Part shown: one piece after another, positions 34,514 through 47,500 of the stretch
How positions within the stretch are numbered: position 1 is the first letter of the stretch
Layout of the letters: every line of letters starts with the position of its first letter
DNA from: Berghia stephanieae
Lineage: Eukaryota; Mollusca; Gastropoda; Nudibranchia; Aeolidiidae
Assembly: GCA_034508935.3 (NCBI GenBank)
Contig: CM067443.1
Coordinates: 98,034,373 to 98,098,372, forward strand
DNA length: 64,000 bases
Direction of reading: 5' to 3'
Translations under genes and position numbers: made by a program
The notes under the pieces: model-generated
Seen by the model: the letters and a program-made list of their open reading frames with translations, nothing else
Database searches by the model: none
What the model was told of the DNA's origin: nothing

Positions 34514-36710
34514 GCCATAAATGTAATTTCAATTCGTTTGAGTGAAATTGAGCGACGCCTAAAGTAAAACTAGATATTGCGGTAAAAATTTCAGCCAATC
34601 GGCAGGCGTTCTATTAAGTTCAGTATTTTAGTCATTACAAAAAGAGTGTCACTAAATTTAAGGACAGGAAAACTATATTTATGCCTAGTTAATAAAATGT
34701 TGCTTACGTCAACATTCAAAACAACAAAATAAAAGTAACATTGACGTTTTAAAAAATAATTCTAGTTAGTTCTGGTAAAATTTTAATAGTTGAGTTGTAC
34801 AATATATCATCAGCATAAAACAAAATTAAAGTTAAAGTAGGCAATTAAACTTACAAAAATCGATGCTATCAGGGCGAAAATTTCCCTGCAATAACTAGCA
34901 GCTAATATGACCGAGCCGGTAACAGTAGATAAATTGACATTCCATTCATTATTCATTGATCTTATCGCAAACACCTGACCACTGCCACCACTAACACGAG
35001 GTCTTACTCGGCGTGCACTTACTGATAACCCAATTCCTTATAGGCTCATTGGTGTAATGGAAATCTCAACAAAAAAAAAAGTATTAAATGATGCAAAATA
35101 TTATACTAGAGTCTAGGTCTAGTCTATACAATACATTACAACAATGTGAAACTAGGCCCATAGGATGTTCGATGTCAGACCTGCATATATGTACACATCG
35201 ATCTTTCTCCACTAACATCAACGCTTCATTCTAATTTTTGTCCTGATACCGGTCGACGTCTATTACTTGATGACAAGCAAGGCCCTTTTTTATGGCTCGA
35301 TATTTTATAGAGCGTTAGGAGTTAGTAGAGTGGAGAGTTAATGAGTTAAATATATTTTGAAGTCTTATAACCATGATAAAGATAAAACACTATTTTACTT
35401 GCAGATTGCAAATATTCAGCGAGAGTGAAGGTACTTAAAACAAAAACAAGTCTAATCTAAAATCTAATCTGATCTGAATCTGATCCCTCTCGACTCTCTA
35501 CTGACTGACTGCTTAATTCTTATCTATGATTATGAGTATGAGAATATAGTCTAGAGGGCAACTTCCGACCTCAGACAAAAAGATGTTCCTCTTACAATAT
35601 TAAGGGGCGCATAATAACAGAAAAACAAAAACAAGCTTACCTGTGATATTTTAAGTTTGGGATAAAACACAGTCAATAACTGAGGAACGTGTTACATATG
35701 GTAAAACTACGTCAGAAACCTAATTCACACATTAATATTCCAATGTTGTTGAATTGTTTGGTCGGGTCAAAGGATGACTACAAGAGTTCATTTCCGCTCA
35801 GACGATAACGAAAGTAGGAGAAAAATAGGCCGGTTTACAAAAGTCAGAACGATTCCTATGCATAATTCTTAAACAGTTATAGAAAAGCACAAACATACAA
35901 TTCTGACCAAATCCGAAATCGTAACAAAACTGTCCAATTTAATGACATGGTTGCAAGATGCTTCTTCCCAGAAAAGCAGAAATTTTATGCAAATTTTATA
36001 AACATGACCTCGTGACCCCAATAAATCTCGTGAGATTGTGCGATGAAGAACCTGGCCAATAAAATTCGATGGAAACCACAATGGCGGATCCAAGGTATTG
36101 TAAACAACTGAAGTATGTAGATGCGAAAGCGATTAAATTAGGCTGGTGTCTCAAAATTTTGAAGTAAACTGACTGCATTTAGCTGTGTTCTGTTGATATT
36201 TTCTCAATTTTGTCTTGTTCCGTTATGTTCTAAAGAGTATCATGTGGAAATGATGGTTGTTCTGATGGAAACTATGGACGCCACCATTTGATTTGACAAT
36301 CTTTTACTTTTTTGTTGTTACTACGCACACCTTTTTTTATTCTTATAAAAGCTGAAACAGTGTCTTATATTTGTTACAAACGTGTACGAACGCTATATCA
36401 TAATGCAACTAAATTGATCTTTGACTTTAACTTTTCTGTTCATAATTTGAGATGTGATTTGATGGGAAAAAAATGTTGAGGATCTCCATCACCTTAAATT
36501 ACCATCGGCATCGGGTTTTTTAAACTTTTATTTTAAAAAATAAAACATTCACTGACATAGAATGAGCCCAGATTAATCTATGGGCGATTTTCTTGTAATT
36601 TCGAAATTGACCATGCCGGCCATGCCATGGTCCGTATCAGTCATGCCACGAACCATTTACTGTATGAGTATGAGATCCACTCCGGTGCCGGTATATTATA
36701 AGGAAGCCGC
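34514..36710. other. Unique region, possible promoter zone
   Basis: The longest stretch in 1-38 kb with no recognised repeat. Weak signals: on the plus strand, a CCAAT (36056) and ATGGCGGATCCAAG|GTATTG (ATG at 36081) resembling a YY1-type start with a donor; on the minus strand, a donor-like CACAG|GTAAGC at 35641. Neither is supported by a coding domain. Confidence 0.3.
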
Positions 36711-36759
36711 TATTTTCACCGTACGGTAATATCTTGGTGAACGATTTTCACCGTACGAT
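36711..36759. repeat. 66-bp satellite, left remnant
   Basis: TTTTCACCGTACGGTAATAT and then GATTTTCACCGTACG, cut off by the LINE start at 36760. It continues at 37495-37853. Confidence 0.85.
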
Positions 36760-37494
36760 CCCCCTCGTGGATCTTTACCTTGCAGTTGGTGAGGGGGCTT
36801 GAGGCACACGGGAGGGCAAAGGTGTAAATCCCGGTCGACCGTCACGAGACCATCCCGGGTATCGAGCCAACGAGCCACATGAGCTGCTCGCCCCGGTGTG
36901 TGACTAAATTTGATCCAAACCCGGTGCCCGAATAGCAGCCCTATCCCGGGCGCCACACTATTGTCCTTATGTCGAGTCCCAATCAGTCCCGTCAATGGCG
37001 AAGCGGTCTGCCGCCTAGCCAAATAATACCGCGTTCGTGTCGCCAGGGTCGTCGGCACGTCCGAGAAAAAAGCAAACGTCCCATGCATCAATCGATTCGC
37101 GGCCTGCCGATCGGAAAATGCGACGGCGGGGGATGGCGAGCTGACGCGTATATTGTCCCTGAACGTCGAGAGCCAGAGTATGGCAAAAAATGAGCTTTTA
37201 TCAAAGCTATTGGCCGTTCATTGCGTTGATATCCTCCTTTTACAGGAGACCCACCTTTATTCAGGCGCGCAATCTTCCCGATTCCAGATCCCAGGCTATA
37301 CGGTGGTCCAACGCGAGGACACCTCGAGGCTCAAAGGAGGGGTTAGCGTTTACGCTAAAGAGCCATCGAAGGTAAGGGTCATTGAGAGCGTAACGGACAG
37401 CAATGGGGTGAACCGAATTTCCGTGGAAGTAGGTGGACTGTGTTTGCGTAATATATACAAACCACCTAGAGCGACTTGGACTACACCACCGGAT
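36760..37494 (+). mobile_element. Non-LTR retrotransposon 5' part (APE endonuclease)
   Basis: GC-rich leader (36760-37150), then an open frame (37144-37494) with ILSLNVESQSMAKNELLSKL, VDILLLQETHL (Glu of the nuclease active site), IPGYTVVQRED, GGVSVYAKE and LRNIYKPPR, an AP-endonuclease-type N-terminal domain. It is cut short before the catalytic DFN and SDH motifs and rejoins the satellite. The clade is uncertain; it could be the 5' part of the RNase H LINE seen at 25 and 39 kb, but nothing here proves it. Base composition differs clearly from its AT-rich surroundings. Confidence 0.75.
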
Positions 37495-37853
37495 TGTGTA
37501 GTGGTAGTGGTAGACTTTTCACCGTCCCGTAATATTTTGGTGGACGATTTTCACCGTACGGTGATAATAATGTGGGAGACTTTTTTCACCGTACGAGTAA
37601 TATCTATGTGGACGATTTTCAGCGTACGGTGATAATAGTGTGGTAGTGGTAGACTTTTTACCGTCCCGTAATATTTTGGTGGACGATTTTCAGCGTACGG
37701 TGATAATAGTGTGGGAGACTTTTATCACCGTTTGGTAATATTTTGGTGGACGATTTTTACCGTACGGCGATAATAGTGCAGGAGACTTTTTTCACCGTAC
37801 GGTGATAATGGTGTGGAAGGCTATATTCAGTGCACGGTGATAATAGTGCGAGA
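37495..37853. repeat. 66-bp palindrome-bearing satellite
   Basis: About five units. Each has two half-units, TTTTCACCGTACGGTAATAT.. and TTTTCACCGTACGGTGATAA.., giving a perfect 14-bp palindrome TCACCGTACGGTGA in most copies. Spacing between halves is about 32-34 bp. Confidence 0.9.
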
Positions 37854-37862
37854 GACTACATA

Positions 37863-38099
37863 TGTGACCCTTTGCCTCAAAACGGTATTAAGTCGGGTTG
37901 GTTAAGATGTTGAAAATTGAATTTATAGCCAGAAATATCAGACTTGTGTTGAGTTTATACGATTTATTGAGGAGAATGGATACTATATTTTGGGGTTTTA
38001 CTGCCAACAGTTTATATTTTTGACCAGTTTAACATTTAATTCGGCTTTTAAGCATCTGTTTCGTTCCGACATAATACCGTTTTGAGACGATGGGTCACA
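37863..38099. mobile_element. TA-flanked MITE (TGTGACCC ends)
   Basis: Inverted ends of about 34 bp: TGTGACCCTTTGCCTCAAAA and, in reverse complement, TGTGACCCATCGTCTCAAAA, each followed by CGGTATTA(A/T)GTCGG. TA on both sides (37861-37862, 38100-38101). 237 bp, no coding capacity; the TA duplication fits Tc1/mariner mobilisation. Confidence 0.85.
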
Positions 38100-38196
38100 T
38101 ATATTCATTATAATGCTGTGGAAAGACTACATAGCCGCACTACTACTAATACTGTTGCTGCTGATACTATGAGTACTATACTACCACCACCAACAT

Positions 38197-38206
38197 TACT
38201 ACTAGG

Positions 38207-38256
<50 letters not shown>

Positions 38257-38291
38257 GACTACTACTACTACTACCTACTACTACTGCGACA

Positions 38292-38341
<50 letters not shown>

Positions 38342-38373
38342 TACTCCTCCTCCTCCTACTACTCCTACCACTC

Positions 38374-38409
<36 letters not shown>

Positions 38410-38410
38410 T

Positions 38411-38458
<48 letters not shown>

Positions 38459-38480
38459 TACTACCATTACTACTACTACT
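38197..38480. repeat. (CTA)n trinucleotide tract
   Basis: Imperfect CTA array with CTC and TCC variants. Confidence 0.95.
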
Positions 38481-38986
38481 AATACTCAAGAGAGATTGAG
38501 TTTATCACTAAGATATGAAACCATTGAAATTGAAGGCTGGTGTCATTAATTTCATTAATTAATTCTGAAAGAGACAGTCACAAAGAATGTCATGATCTGT
38601 TGTGTCGGATGATGCCTTAGAATCGAGTAAAGTAAGTATAGTCACTTCCCCAAACATGATGATGTCCATGATGATGATATGAAAAAGGCATATTTACATG
38701 GTACTTGTTGCCTTCGGATGGTGATGATGATTATAATATTTGTTGTGCTATATGGAAGTGATGGTTTAAATGATGGAAATATTATGGAGGTGGTTGCAGT
38801 AATGATAGTTATGATATTAAAAACATGCATATCCATATTTTATATTACAGATGAAATTTTGTCTCATGGTGGCTGCTGACATTTAAAGATTGACAAGAAA
38901 AAAGAAATGAATTATCACATATTTGTTCTTGTGGGAATTGGAGAATGAATTTTCGGAGATAGAGGTCATCAGCGAAATCCAGCACA
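38481..38986. other. Immediate upstream region of ANKAR start codon
   Basis: Non-coding; no TATA box or other element can be assigned with confidence. An in-frame TAG lies 27 bp before the ATG at 38987. Confidence 0.4.
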
Positions 38987-39243
38987 ATGTCTAATGTTGA
39001 GCAAGATGAGGCGACTGTTATGCCCAATTTGATTCGGAGGGCAACAGGATACCTTGACAACTATGATTATTATGACAGCCAGGAGATGCTGTCCCACAGC
39101 ATGTCACATTGGATGTTATCAAGTGATACGTTCAGATTGCCTACAGATCAACCTCAGGGGCTCATTTCAAATATAAATCCAAAAGATGATCATTCTTTGA
39201 TTTTGTTTCCTGTTAATCCATCTTGCCCACCTTTGTGCTACAG
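38987..39243 (+). CDS. ANKAR: ANKAR exon 1
   Basis: Starts at ATG (MSNVEQDEATVMPNLIRRAT) and ends at CTACAG|GTATTG, phase 2. The final AG plus the first A of exon 2 restores an Arg codon (CYR|EIHN), which supports this as the true first coding exon. An in-frame stop lies 27 bp upstream. Confidence 0.75.
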
Positions 39244-40828
39244 GTATTGTTTTTAGGGGATTACTTACATAAATACAGTCCACTACAGATAATTGCAACA
39301 CCTTGGGATCAGCGAAAATGTTGCGATTAACCGAAATGACATCCCTATCTACTATTGCAACATTTTCCCTCTGAGATTACACTTACTTACTTACTTACTC
39401 CTAACCAGCGACCATCTGAGCTCTAGCCCTTCGGTCTTGTGCCATGACGTAGAAGTTAGACGTCTTTTGTAGTTGTTCCAGGTGACTATAGAGTGTGTTA
39501 CTGATGCTTGGGTTTGGTGGGAAGAATGTGTATCTCAGGTCTTCAAGAGGTTGACATTCAAGCAAGTGGTGTGTTACTGTTTCATTGGGGTGTTGACATA
39601 GGGGGCAGGAAGGTGATGTGGCTTTTGTAATTTTGCTTAAATGGTTGTTGAGCGGTATGTGTTGTATTCTTAGTTGAAAGATGATGCTTTGCTGGTGTCT
39701 TCTGAGCTTATTTAGGCAATCAGTCTTTACAGGAGTGGTCATATGGGAAAACATACATTTACCAGTAGTGCTCATTGCCCAACTGTTCATCCATTCTTCT
39801 CTCTTATTTGTTTTGATTATTTGTTTCGCTGTGTCTAAGGATACTGGAATTGATGGTTGTAAAAGTGTTGATCCGAGTCTGGCTAGTCTGTCTGCATTGT
39901 CATTTCCTGGTATATTTGAATGTCCCGGTTCTGAGATTACACAGGCTTGGACCCGTCCATGGCCTCATTAATTTTGTTTTTTCTTTGTTTGTTTTTTTGG
40001 TTTGTTTTGTTTTTAGCCTCTTGTTTGTTTGTTGTTTTTTTTCCATTCTCTTTTTTTAAATATATATATTTTTGCTTTTTATTGTTGTGAATTCCATCAT
40101 TTTCCTTTGCATTTGACATCACTCATTTCCCTAAGAAGGCAGCAAGGGTCGTCTTTTTTTATTTATTTATTTTTTTTTTTCTGCTCAGTTCAGATGTTTA
40201 TAAACGTGCAAACTCAAACCACTTGTTGTAAAAATTATTTTCGTCCACAACAGACTGAGCTATTTGATTGAAACGAAAACCATATGGCAGCCCTGTGTAG
40301 ATTTTGACAAACAAAAGCAGCTTTGATGCAAGCCATCGTATTCAGATTGGATTAATTTTCATTCTTTTTGTTCTTAACATTCATAAGAGTCAAAGAGATA
40401 AGCCCTGATGAGAGACAATAAGCTTTCACCAAACCCATTGGTCACAATGCACAGTTGTCAATCCCAAAAATAAAGGATATCAATCAGTCTCTCTTTACAA
40501 CTCTCATTGTTTACCTGTTGCCTAGACAATGCCCAGTTCCCCCCCCCCCCCCCCCCCCCCCCCCCCGCGCTCCTATCTAATGGTCACGGATGATGATTCT
40601 GCCGTTTCACCCGTGGTGAAATTTAACCATGAGCTTTTGTTCGATTGATTTCTTGAATTTCCTACTTTTTGCGGTTGAAATCTTGTTGCAATTAACTGAA
40701 GTCTGTTGCAATTAACCAGTTACTTTTATATAGAATTAATTCCATTTTCTTAGGAAATGTTGCGATTAACCAAGTTGCAATTATCCGGAGTGGTCTATAT
40801 TAAAAAAAACAATGTATTAAACCCAAAT

Positions 40829-40927
<99 letters not shown>

Positions 40928-43900
40928 ACATAGATTCTCTTTTTAAAGTTTATTTATTTTCTTTAATTTATTTTTAGGTAAGACCGAAATGATACAAATT
41001 CCAGTGAAATGTAGTAAGATTCTTGCTCAAAGAAAAACTAGATGCCAACTGAAACTCAAACCTGGGTTTCCATAACTCATTCCCTTCAAGCTAGAAACAT
41101 ATTGTAATGGTGATAATTTTTTTTTTTAATGGATAACAGAAATGCAAAATAGCTATTTTAAAAATCCCCAAAACTACAAAAACCCACACCCAATAAAGCA
41201 TCGAATGATCTTTGAGTGTAGAACTCCAAAAGTATGAGAGCTATATTATCTTAAATAGGCTACTTAAGAATTTTTACAATAATTATATGTAACACATGAT
41301 TTACTTTTACATTCATAATAAAACTTTAAACCAAGAAATGATCAAGGATTGTGAAAAAAATAAAAGTAAGCAAAAGGAAAAGAAGTAAAATCTCGTCTTA
41401 TACACCTGTTTTCCACAGAGAAATTCACAATCTAGTGCATGAGTTAACAATGGGAATCTATGTGCTGCACCAAACACCCCTGATCTCTCTAGAGGCTAAC
41501 TATGATTTAGCTACAGTCTGCAACATTCCACCTGCTTACCTTGATACAAGAATAGGACAAACTCTTATTGCTGTTGATTACATGATGAAAGCTTTATGGC
41601 ATGGGGCCTACTTTCCAAAGGAGAAACGAACAAAATTTACTGAACGGTGGCGCTCCAATCTTGATGTGAATCCATCTGGAAAACCAGAGACAAAGAAACC
41701 CCTTCTTACAGAGTTTACTAGTGCTGGTAAGCCCTTTTTCGGTTTGGTTGTGAATTAGTAATGATGACGATGATGATTTAATTTGTAATGATAACATTGA
41801 TATTAAAAAGAAAAAAGTTAACAGTGTATTTTAAAAAAATTGTATGGAAAAGAAAACGGATTGGAAAGCAAAGAAAGATGAGCATTAGATCTTGAACATT
41901 TGAATTTTTTTTTCATGGATGTCTTTCTTGTGAGCTCTTATTATAAGTGAAAACAACTTAGATTTCAGTAGAGTATGCAGTAATCTTTTTGTTTCTTTCT
42001 TTTTTTAAATGTTTATTTCAAGGCCTAATGGATATAACTAAAGATCCAGATTTCTCTAATGTCTATGATAAATTGCCGGTTGAATCGCCCGGGGATGCAG
42101 AAATGGCAGAGGAAAGAAGATTTTTCATGAGTCATGTAGATAACATGAGTATGCACCTCACTTTATCACAGAAACATGTCAACTTTCATAAAAACATGTA
42201 TATAGTTGAGTAAGTATTGATAATAATATTGTCTATTTAAAATTAAAGATGAATCTTCATAGTACCATTGATATGTAAAAGTATAGAGAAAAAAACTTTT
42301 TTCTTGAAATATGATTTTATTAATCTTGATCTGTAAATAAAGATGAAATGGATATTTTGATAACTATAATTCATGTGTTAGGATATATTCATACACAAAG
42401 AATATTAAAAAATGCTTCTTCTCTTTTTCTCTAACTGTTAAAAACATTTACTTGCTGCTTGAATTTTGGAATGGTTGTTGAAATGATGTCCCTTGAAGTC
42501 TTTTTAACGTCTTGGGAACTTTGAGAAATATAGTTGTGTCGAATTGAGGTTATGATAGAATCTCATCAGTTTTTATTGTTACAAAGAAACTTTCATTTGT
42601 CATGTTAAAGATGGAATTATTTCACAGGAATATATTTCAGAGTTGTTTTTATTTTGTTGTTGTTGTTTTATTTTTTTGTTAATGTATCACTTAAGAGGAG
42701 TTGATATTAAGCAGATGTTTTAAAAGATTGAAATGCCCAGTGTCCCTTCAGTTCTTGGTAGAGTGATTTCAATATGACCCTTTTTCTGCTGGTGTCAATG
42801 TGGAATACTATGTTTCGTGCTTTTATGGTTATAACAGCGCATAACAGAGGGCGCAGTGCTTTTCTCTTTTAAACCATAGCAAGAGTTATTTATTATAACT
42901 GTCAAATACTGATGTGTAAATCTCAGATTATATTATCTTTGTGAATGTGTCTCTAGAAATTTGTATATTTTCTTAATACAGCCCTATGGTTGTGTGGCTA
43001 ATTTGATGATCTTTCTTTTGGTAAGTTAGAACTTTTGATTCTGTCGAATTTTTCCTAAGTAAATACGAATTATTCAGAAATGTGCATATCATATCTGTAT
43101 GTCCCTGTACAATGGTTGTATACTGGATAGCATGCATTTGCGTGTTATATATTCATTTGTGCATTCCAACTGACAATTTTTAATAGGTTGAGCTGAAAAT
43201 TAAAATAATAACTGTAACTGTATTTTACATTAAAGGATATACAAGGTAAGGTTTCAGAAAGTATGCACGATACTTAATGTTTATCTTTGTTAATGTAGAA
43301 TGTTGTTATTTTAGTTAAATTGCATGCTAGGGTAGATTGTGGTTGTTTAAGTTATCCTCAGTGGCCTCACATAGACTTTGTTTTCTATCTCCCTATTCTT
43401 CAAATGCTTTGTGTCATCCTAGGCTCTCAAACCAATGATGGGCTTTGGTGTTTTTTTGTTTGTTTTAAAAAAAAAAATAATTTGGCACAAATGCTGCTGC
43501 CAGGATAATGAGGGGTACAATTCCATATTGTTCTCTCATTTATTGTCCATTGCATTAAATTTGAAAAAAAAAACTACTTGTAAACTATAATTTATTAGCA
43601 ATGCTTATAATTCTATTTGTTTTAGGTTAAAAATGGCTACCAGTTGAATTGATTCATTTTCATTCTTACACCTCTTAACTTATATATTTCAGTTCTGAAT
43701 ATCATGTCTCAAGCATAGTCCGAATTTTAGACAACAAAATCAACCATACTGGATATGAAAGATTAAAAACACGTCTGCAAATGCATGAAGAGCTTATTCA
43801 GGTATTGATTTAAATCAAATCATTCGTATCCATAGATTATGTATATAATATTTTATAGACTATCCAGTCGTAATGAACATTTTCATTTTATATTTGTAAT

Positions 43901-44354
43901 TAATGAATCAAAATATTAAAACATGAAAGAGTGATTGTTTTAACATTAAAAAATATGTGCTTTTTATAATGCATAGATATGAATAGAATAACATAATACT
44001 TGCATGCAAACAGTTTGAACTATTATAGTACGACTTCCATCAATATGAAACCAAATAGAACAACACAAATGAAGCAAACATGATTAAATAATACAATCGG
44101 GAAAAAAATCTTGTCAACAAAAAGCATATGGCAGTATTAATCAATACCATGTAAATATTTAAAAAATACTACATATGACTTTATCATTGTTTTTTTTTTT
44201 CTTCAATGAGGTAAATATTAATTATTTATTCCAAGATTCGCTATAGAAACTGTTTTTAACATACTCTGGTATATCATCATGAGTACATGACGTTGAACAT
44301 TTAAGTTCTTTAGTTGAACTCAGTAGAGATAGCTCTGTGACAATAATAATAATT

Positions 44355-44447
<93 letters not shown>

Positions 44448-44480
44448 TTAATAATGATGATAATAATAATAATAATAATG

Positions 44481-44559
<79 letters not shown>

Positions 44560-47500
44560 AATTTAAAAACAAAACCCCACAAAAGCAAACTTACTTTGCA
44601 GTGTTCTTATATCATATCAAGCTATGTTTTCATGTAATTTCATATTAGATTATTAGTCTTATAAGTAATTTAGAAAAAAAAAAAAAAAAAAAAAAAAAAA
44701 ACAACATCAATTGCTTACTGTTATGAAAAGTGTCAAAAATAGTATTGGTCTATTTTTATAAATTTCATCACAGGAGCATTTAAGTGCCAAACAAGAAACA
44801 CTCAAGCAATTAGAGCTCTTAAAACTTGTCAGTTACCTTGTTCCATTCCTGTTGGGGATGAGGAAACGAATGAAAATACCTGATATAAACAGCCTCATGT
44901 CAAAATACAGCAGTAAGTTTTTTTTTTTTTTCAGGAATTAAAAGAGAAATATTTACATTTTAGTATTACTATTATTGTTTTGTTTTTTTCTCCAATTGAT
45001 ATAAGTATAAGCATTATAGGCCTAATGTTTTTGTTCTTGTTCTTGTTATTGTTTCAATTGCTGATTTGATTAAATGATATGTTGGCCTACTCTAAAGAAC
45101 GAATTACTAAAGTGGTCGAATCAAGCTTAATCCTATATCTGTACCTTTTTTAATCTCTCAAAAACTTTTTTTTTTTTTTTATATTTTATAAGATGATTTT
45201 TTAAAAAAATGCTTGTATTAAAGTCTATTTTGAACGAAATATAAGGAAATATTCAGAATCGAATATATACTCTTTTTTTTTGTCAATAGGTGATGAGTGT
45301 AGGACGGAACGTGAGCTCCCCCCCTTAATAGTTGGGCCTGATTTCAAGTGTAAAAATTTCATGTTTAATGATCATTATTTTCATCTTCATGGAGGTAACT
45401 GATCATTTAATAATCATTGTTCTTCAGTTCCAATAGCTTTGATTTATGTCACATGGATATGGTAATAACAGTTTTTTAAAATACTTCAACGGAAATCGTG
45501 AGCTTTTTTTTATGTAGTTCAATAACCACCAAATGTGCTCAAAGTGCATTACAAGGGTTCCCAAACCAAAAGCAACGCTGTATATGTAGTACAAGACATG
45601 ACACATGTAAGGCGTTATTACAAGTTTTTTTTCAACAGAGACAACGCTGTTACCGGCTATCATCCTTATTTTATACATTTGTATGGTGATGAATGTCAAG
45701 GAGGAGACTTTTCCAAGGACTCAACTTTGCACCTCACAACTGGACTCAAACCAGGAAACTACTAGCCAGAAGCTGAGTGCCTTATCACAAGACCACAAAG
45801 CAGAAATTAATATCATAAACTTATTTTTTATCCCCACTTGACAACAATCTTGCTCCTGCAACTACTTTACTTTATGTATGGAATTATGAACAAATGTTAA
45901 GATTAACTGAATGGTAATTTTGTTTTTATGCCGATGGGTGTAATTTAGTGGATTGAAGCAGTATGTTTTCATTTTTTTTTAAAAACAGGGATAAACATTG
46001 ACCTTGAAACAGATGTTTTGAAAGAGGCAGGGTCAGAGTTTAGAGAAAAATACCACACAGTATTCCAGTCAGCCCTCAAAGAATTCAACAGTATGCTAAG
46101 TCCTGACCAGCAACCCAAGGAACATTATCCAGTGTCAACTTATGAGATAAATGGACAAATGTAAATTTTGTATTATTTTGTTTTGCCTCTGTAAATAACA
46201 TATATTTATGCATTTAAAAAATTGACAAAGATCTGAACAAGTGCGTATGAAAGGTGCCATACAAAGCAAGAAAGAAAAATACAAGAAAAAAAAAAACCAT
46301 CCCAAAAACTCAGTCTACTTTGACTGGGGAATTGACTCAATATATAGCCAGCTGAGGTATGAATGTGTGATTAATTCACTTTATATCAGTTTCTGACGAA
46401 ATCATGCTTTTGTTTGAATGTATGAGGTATGAATGTGTGATTATTTTTCACTTTACATCAGTTTCTGACGAAACCATGCTTTTGTTTGAATCTCTTTCCT
46501 TTTTCAGTAATTGTAATTGAAAACTTCTTAATTTGATATTTTCTTTTTAAAAAATTGACACCAATATAAAATATTCAGTGAATAAGAAATTTAAAAACTA
46601 GTCTGAGATATTTCATTTAGTCATTGGAAATGTATTATTTTCATCCCCTAAGAGACGCTTTATTCCTTATGACTGACTGGGGAATAAATGTAAGTTTTTA
46701 GAGAATGCTTCGAAAACTGGGAGAGCCATTAACATACTGAGTTACACAAATGTGATTATTTATTTGCCTTTTCCTCTCCAATTAAAAAAGATGCACACCC
46801 CATGTTCTAGATGGAAGGGACCATTTCTTTACACCCTTTTACATTTGTTACAATGACTGGCAACTTATTTTGTTGATCAATGAAGTGAAAATATATGAAA
46901 TAATAAAGAATTCATATATTATCTCTCTCATAGGTACTATGGATTTATTGTTAAATTCGAAACATTTTATGGATCTGCGCCACATCGACCATTGTGGGTC
47001 CGAGCATACTGTGAGGAAATGGATAAGATGAAGCCAAAGAGATTACCCATCACCGATATTAACATACATGAACAATTTAAGAAGAATTTTGGCTATAAGA
47101 AAGCTATAAAATACAAGGTATATCTTTATTTTTAAAATTTCATTCATACATTTTCATAGTAAATAATTTACGATTGTATTCTAACAAGATTTGTTTACCA
47201 AGGTATATCTTTACTTTAAAAATTTCATTCATACTTTTTTTTTCATAGTAAATAATTTACGATTTTATTCTAACAAGATTTGTTAACAAATTATTTCTAT
47301 TTTTACTCCAACAGACAGTTTTGAACCACATACACGTAGTTTACAATTTATGATTTTAACTCATTTTCAAACTTTTTATGTTAATTTATAAAATCATAAA
47401 CATTTGTTTTTTAAATTATTTAGTTTCAACTCATTGTCATCATTAGGATTATGTATTTATTATTTATATAATGCTAAATGACATTTTAATATGCTTGGAT

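Larger units (their letters stand above)
39276..40797. mobile_element. pogo/Tigger-like non-autonomous element in intron 1
   Basis: Inverted ends CAGTCCACTACAGATAATTG at 39276 and TAGACCACTCCGGATAATTG in reverse complement at 40797, with TA on both sides (39274-39275, 40798-40799). GATAATTGCAAC and GTTGCGATTAACC motifs recur just inside both ends. The TIR style and TA duplication resemble pogo/Tigger elements. The interior has been hit by a LINE (39383-39929), a poly-C run (40538-40566) and T-rich DNA; no transposase is seen. It starts 32 bp after the exon 1 donor. Confidence 0.75.

Noticed and set aside
35641-36110. Minus-strand first exon with donor CACAG|GTAAGC
   Set aside because: The frames in it (e.g. 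36093-35869) show no family resemblance and no downstream exon could be matched.
37495-37853. CRISPR-like direct repeats
   Set aside because: The intervals are homologous satellite sequence, not unique spacers, and the genome is animal.
41351-41418. Basic N-terminal extension before ANKAR exon 2 (KKIKVSKRKRSK)
   Set aside because: A good acceptor (TTTTCCACAG) lies at 41418 and the phase matches exon 1 exactly; the extension begins at GTG and is intron sequence.
44222-44648. Long Ile-rich frames on both strands
   Set aside because: They are translations of an (AAT)n microsatellite.
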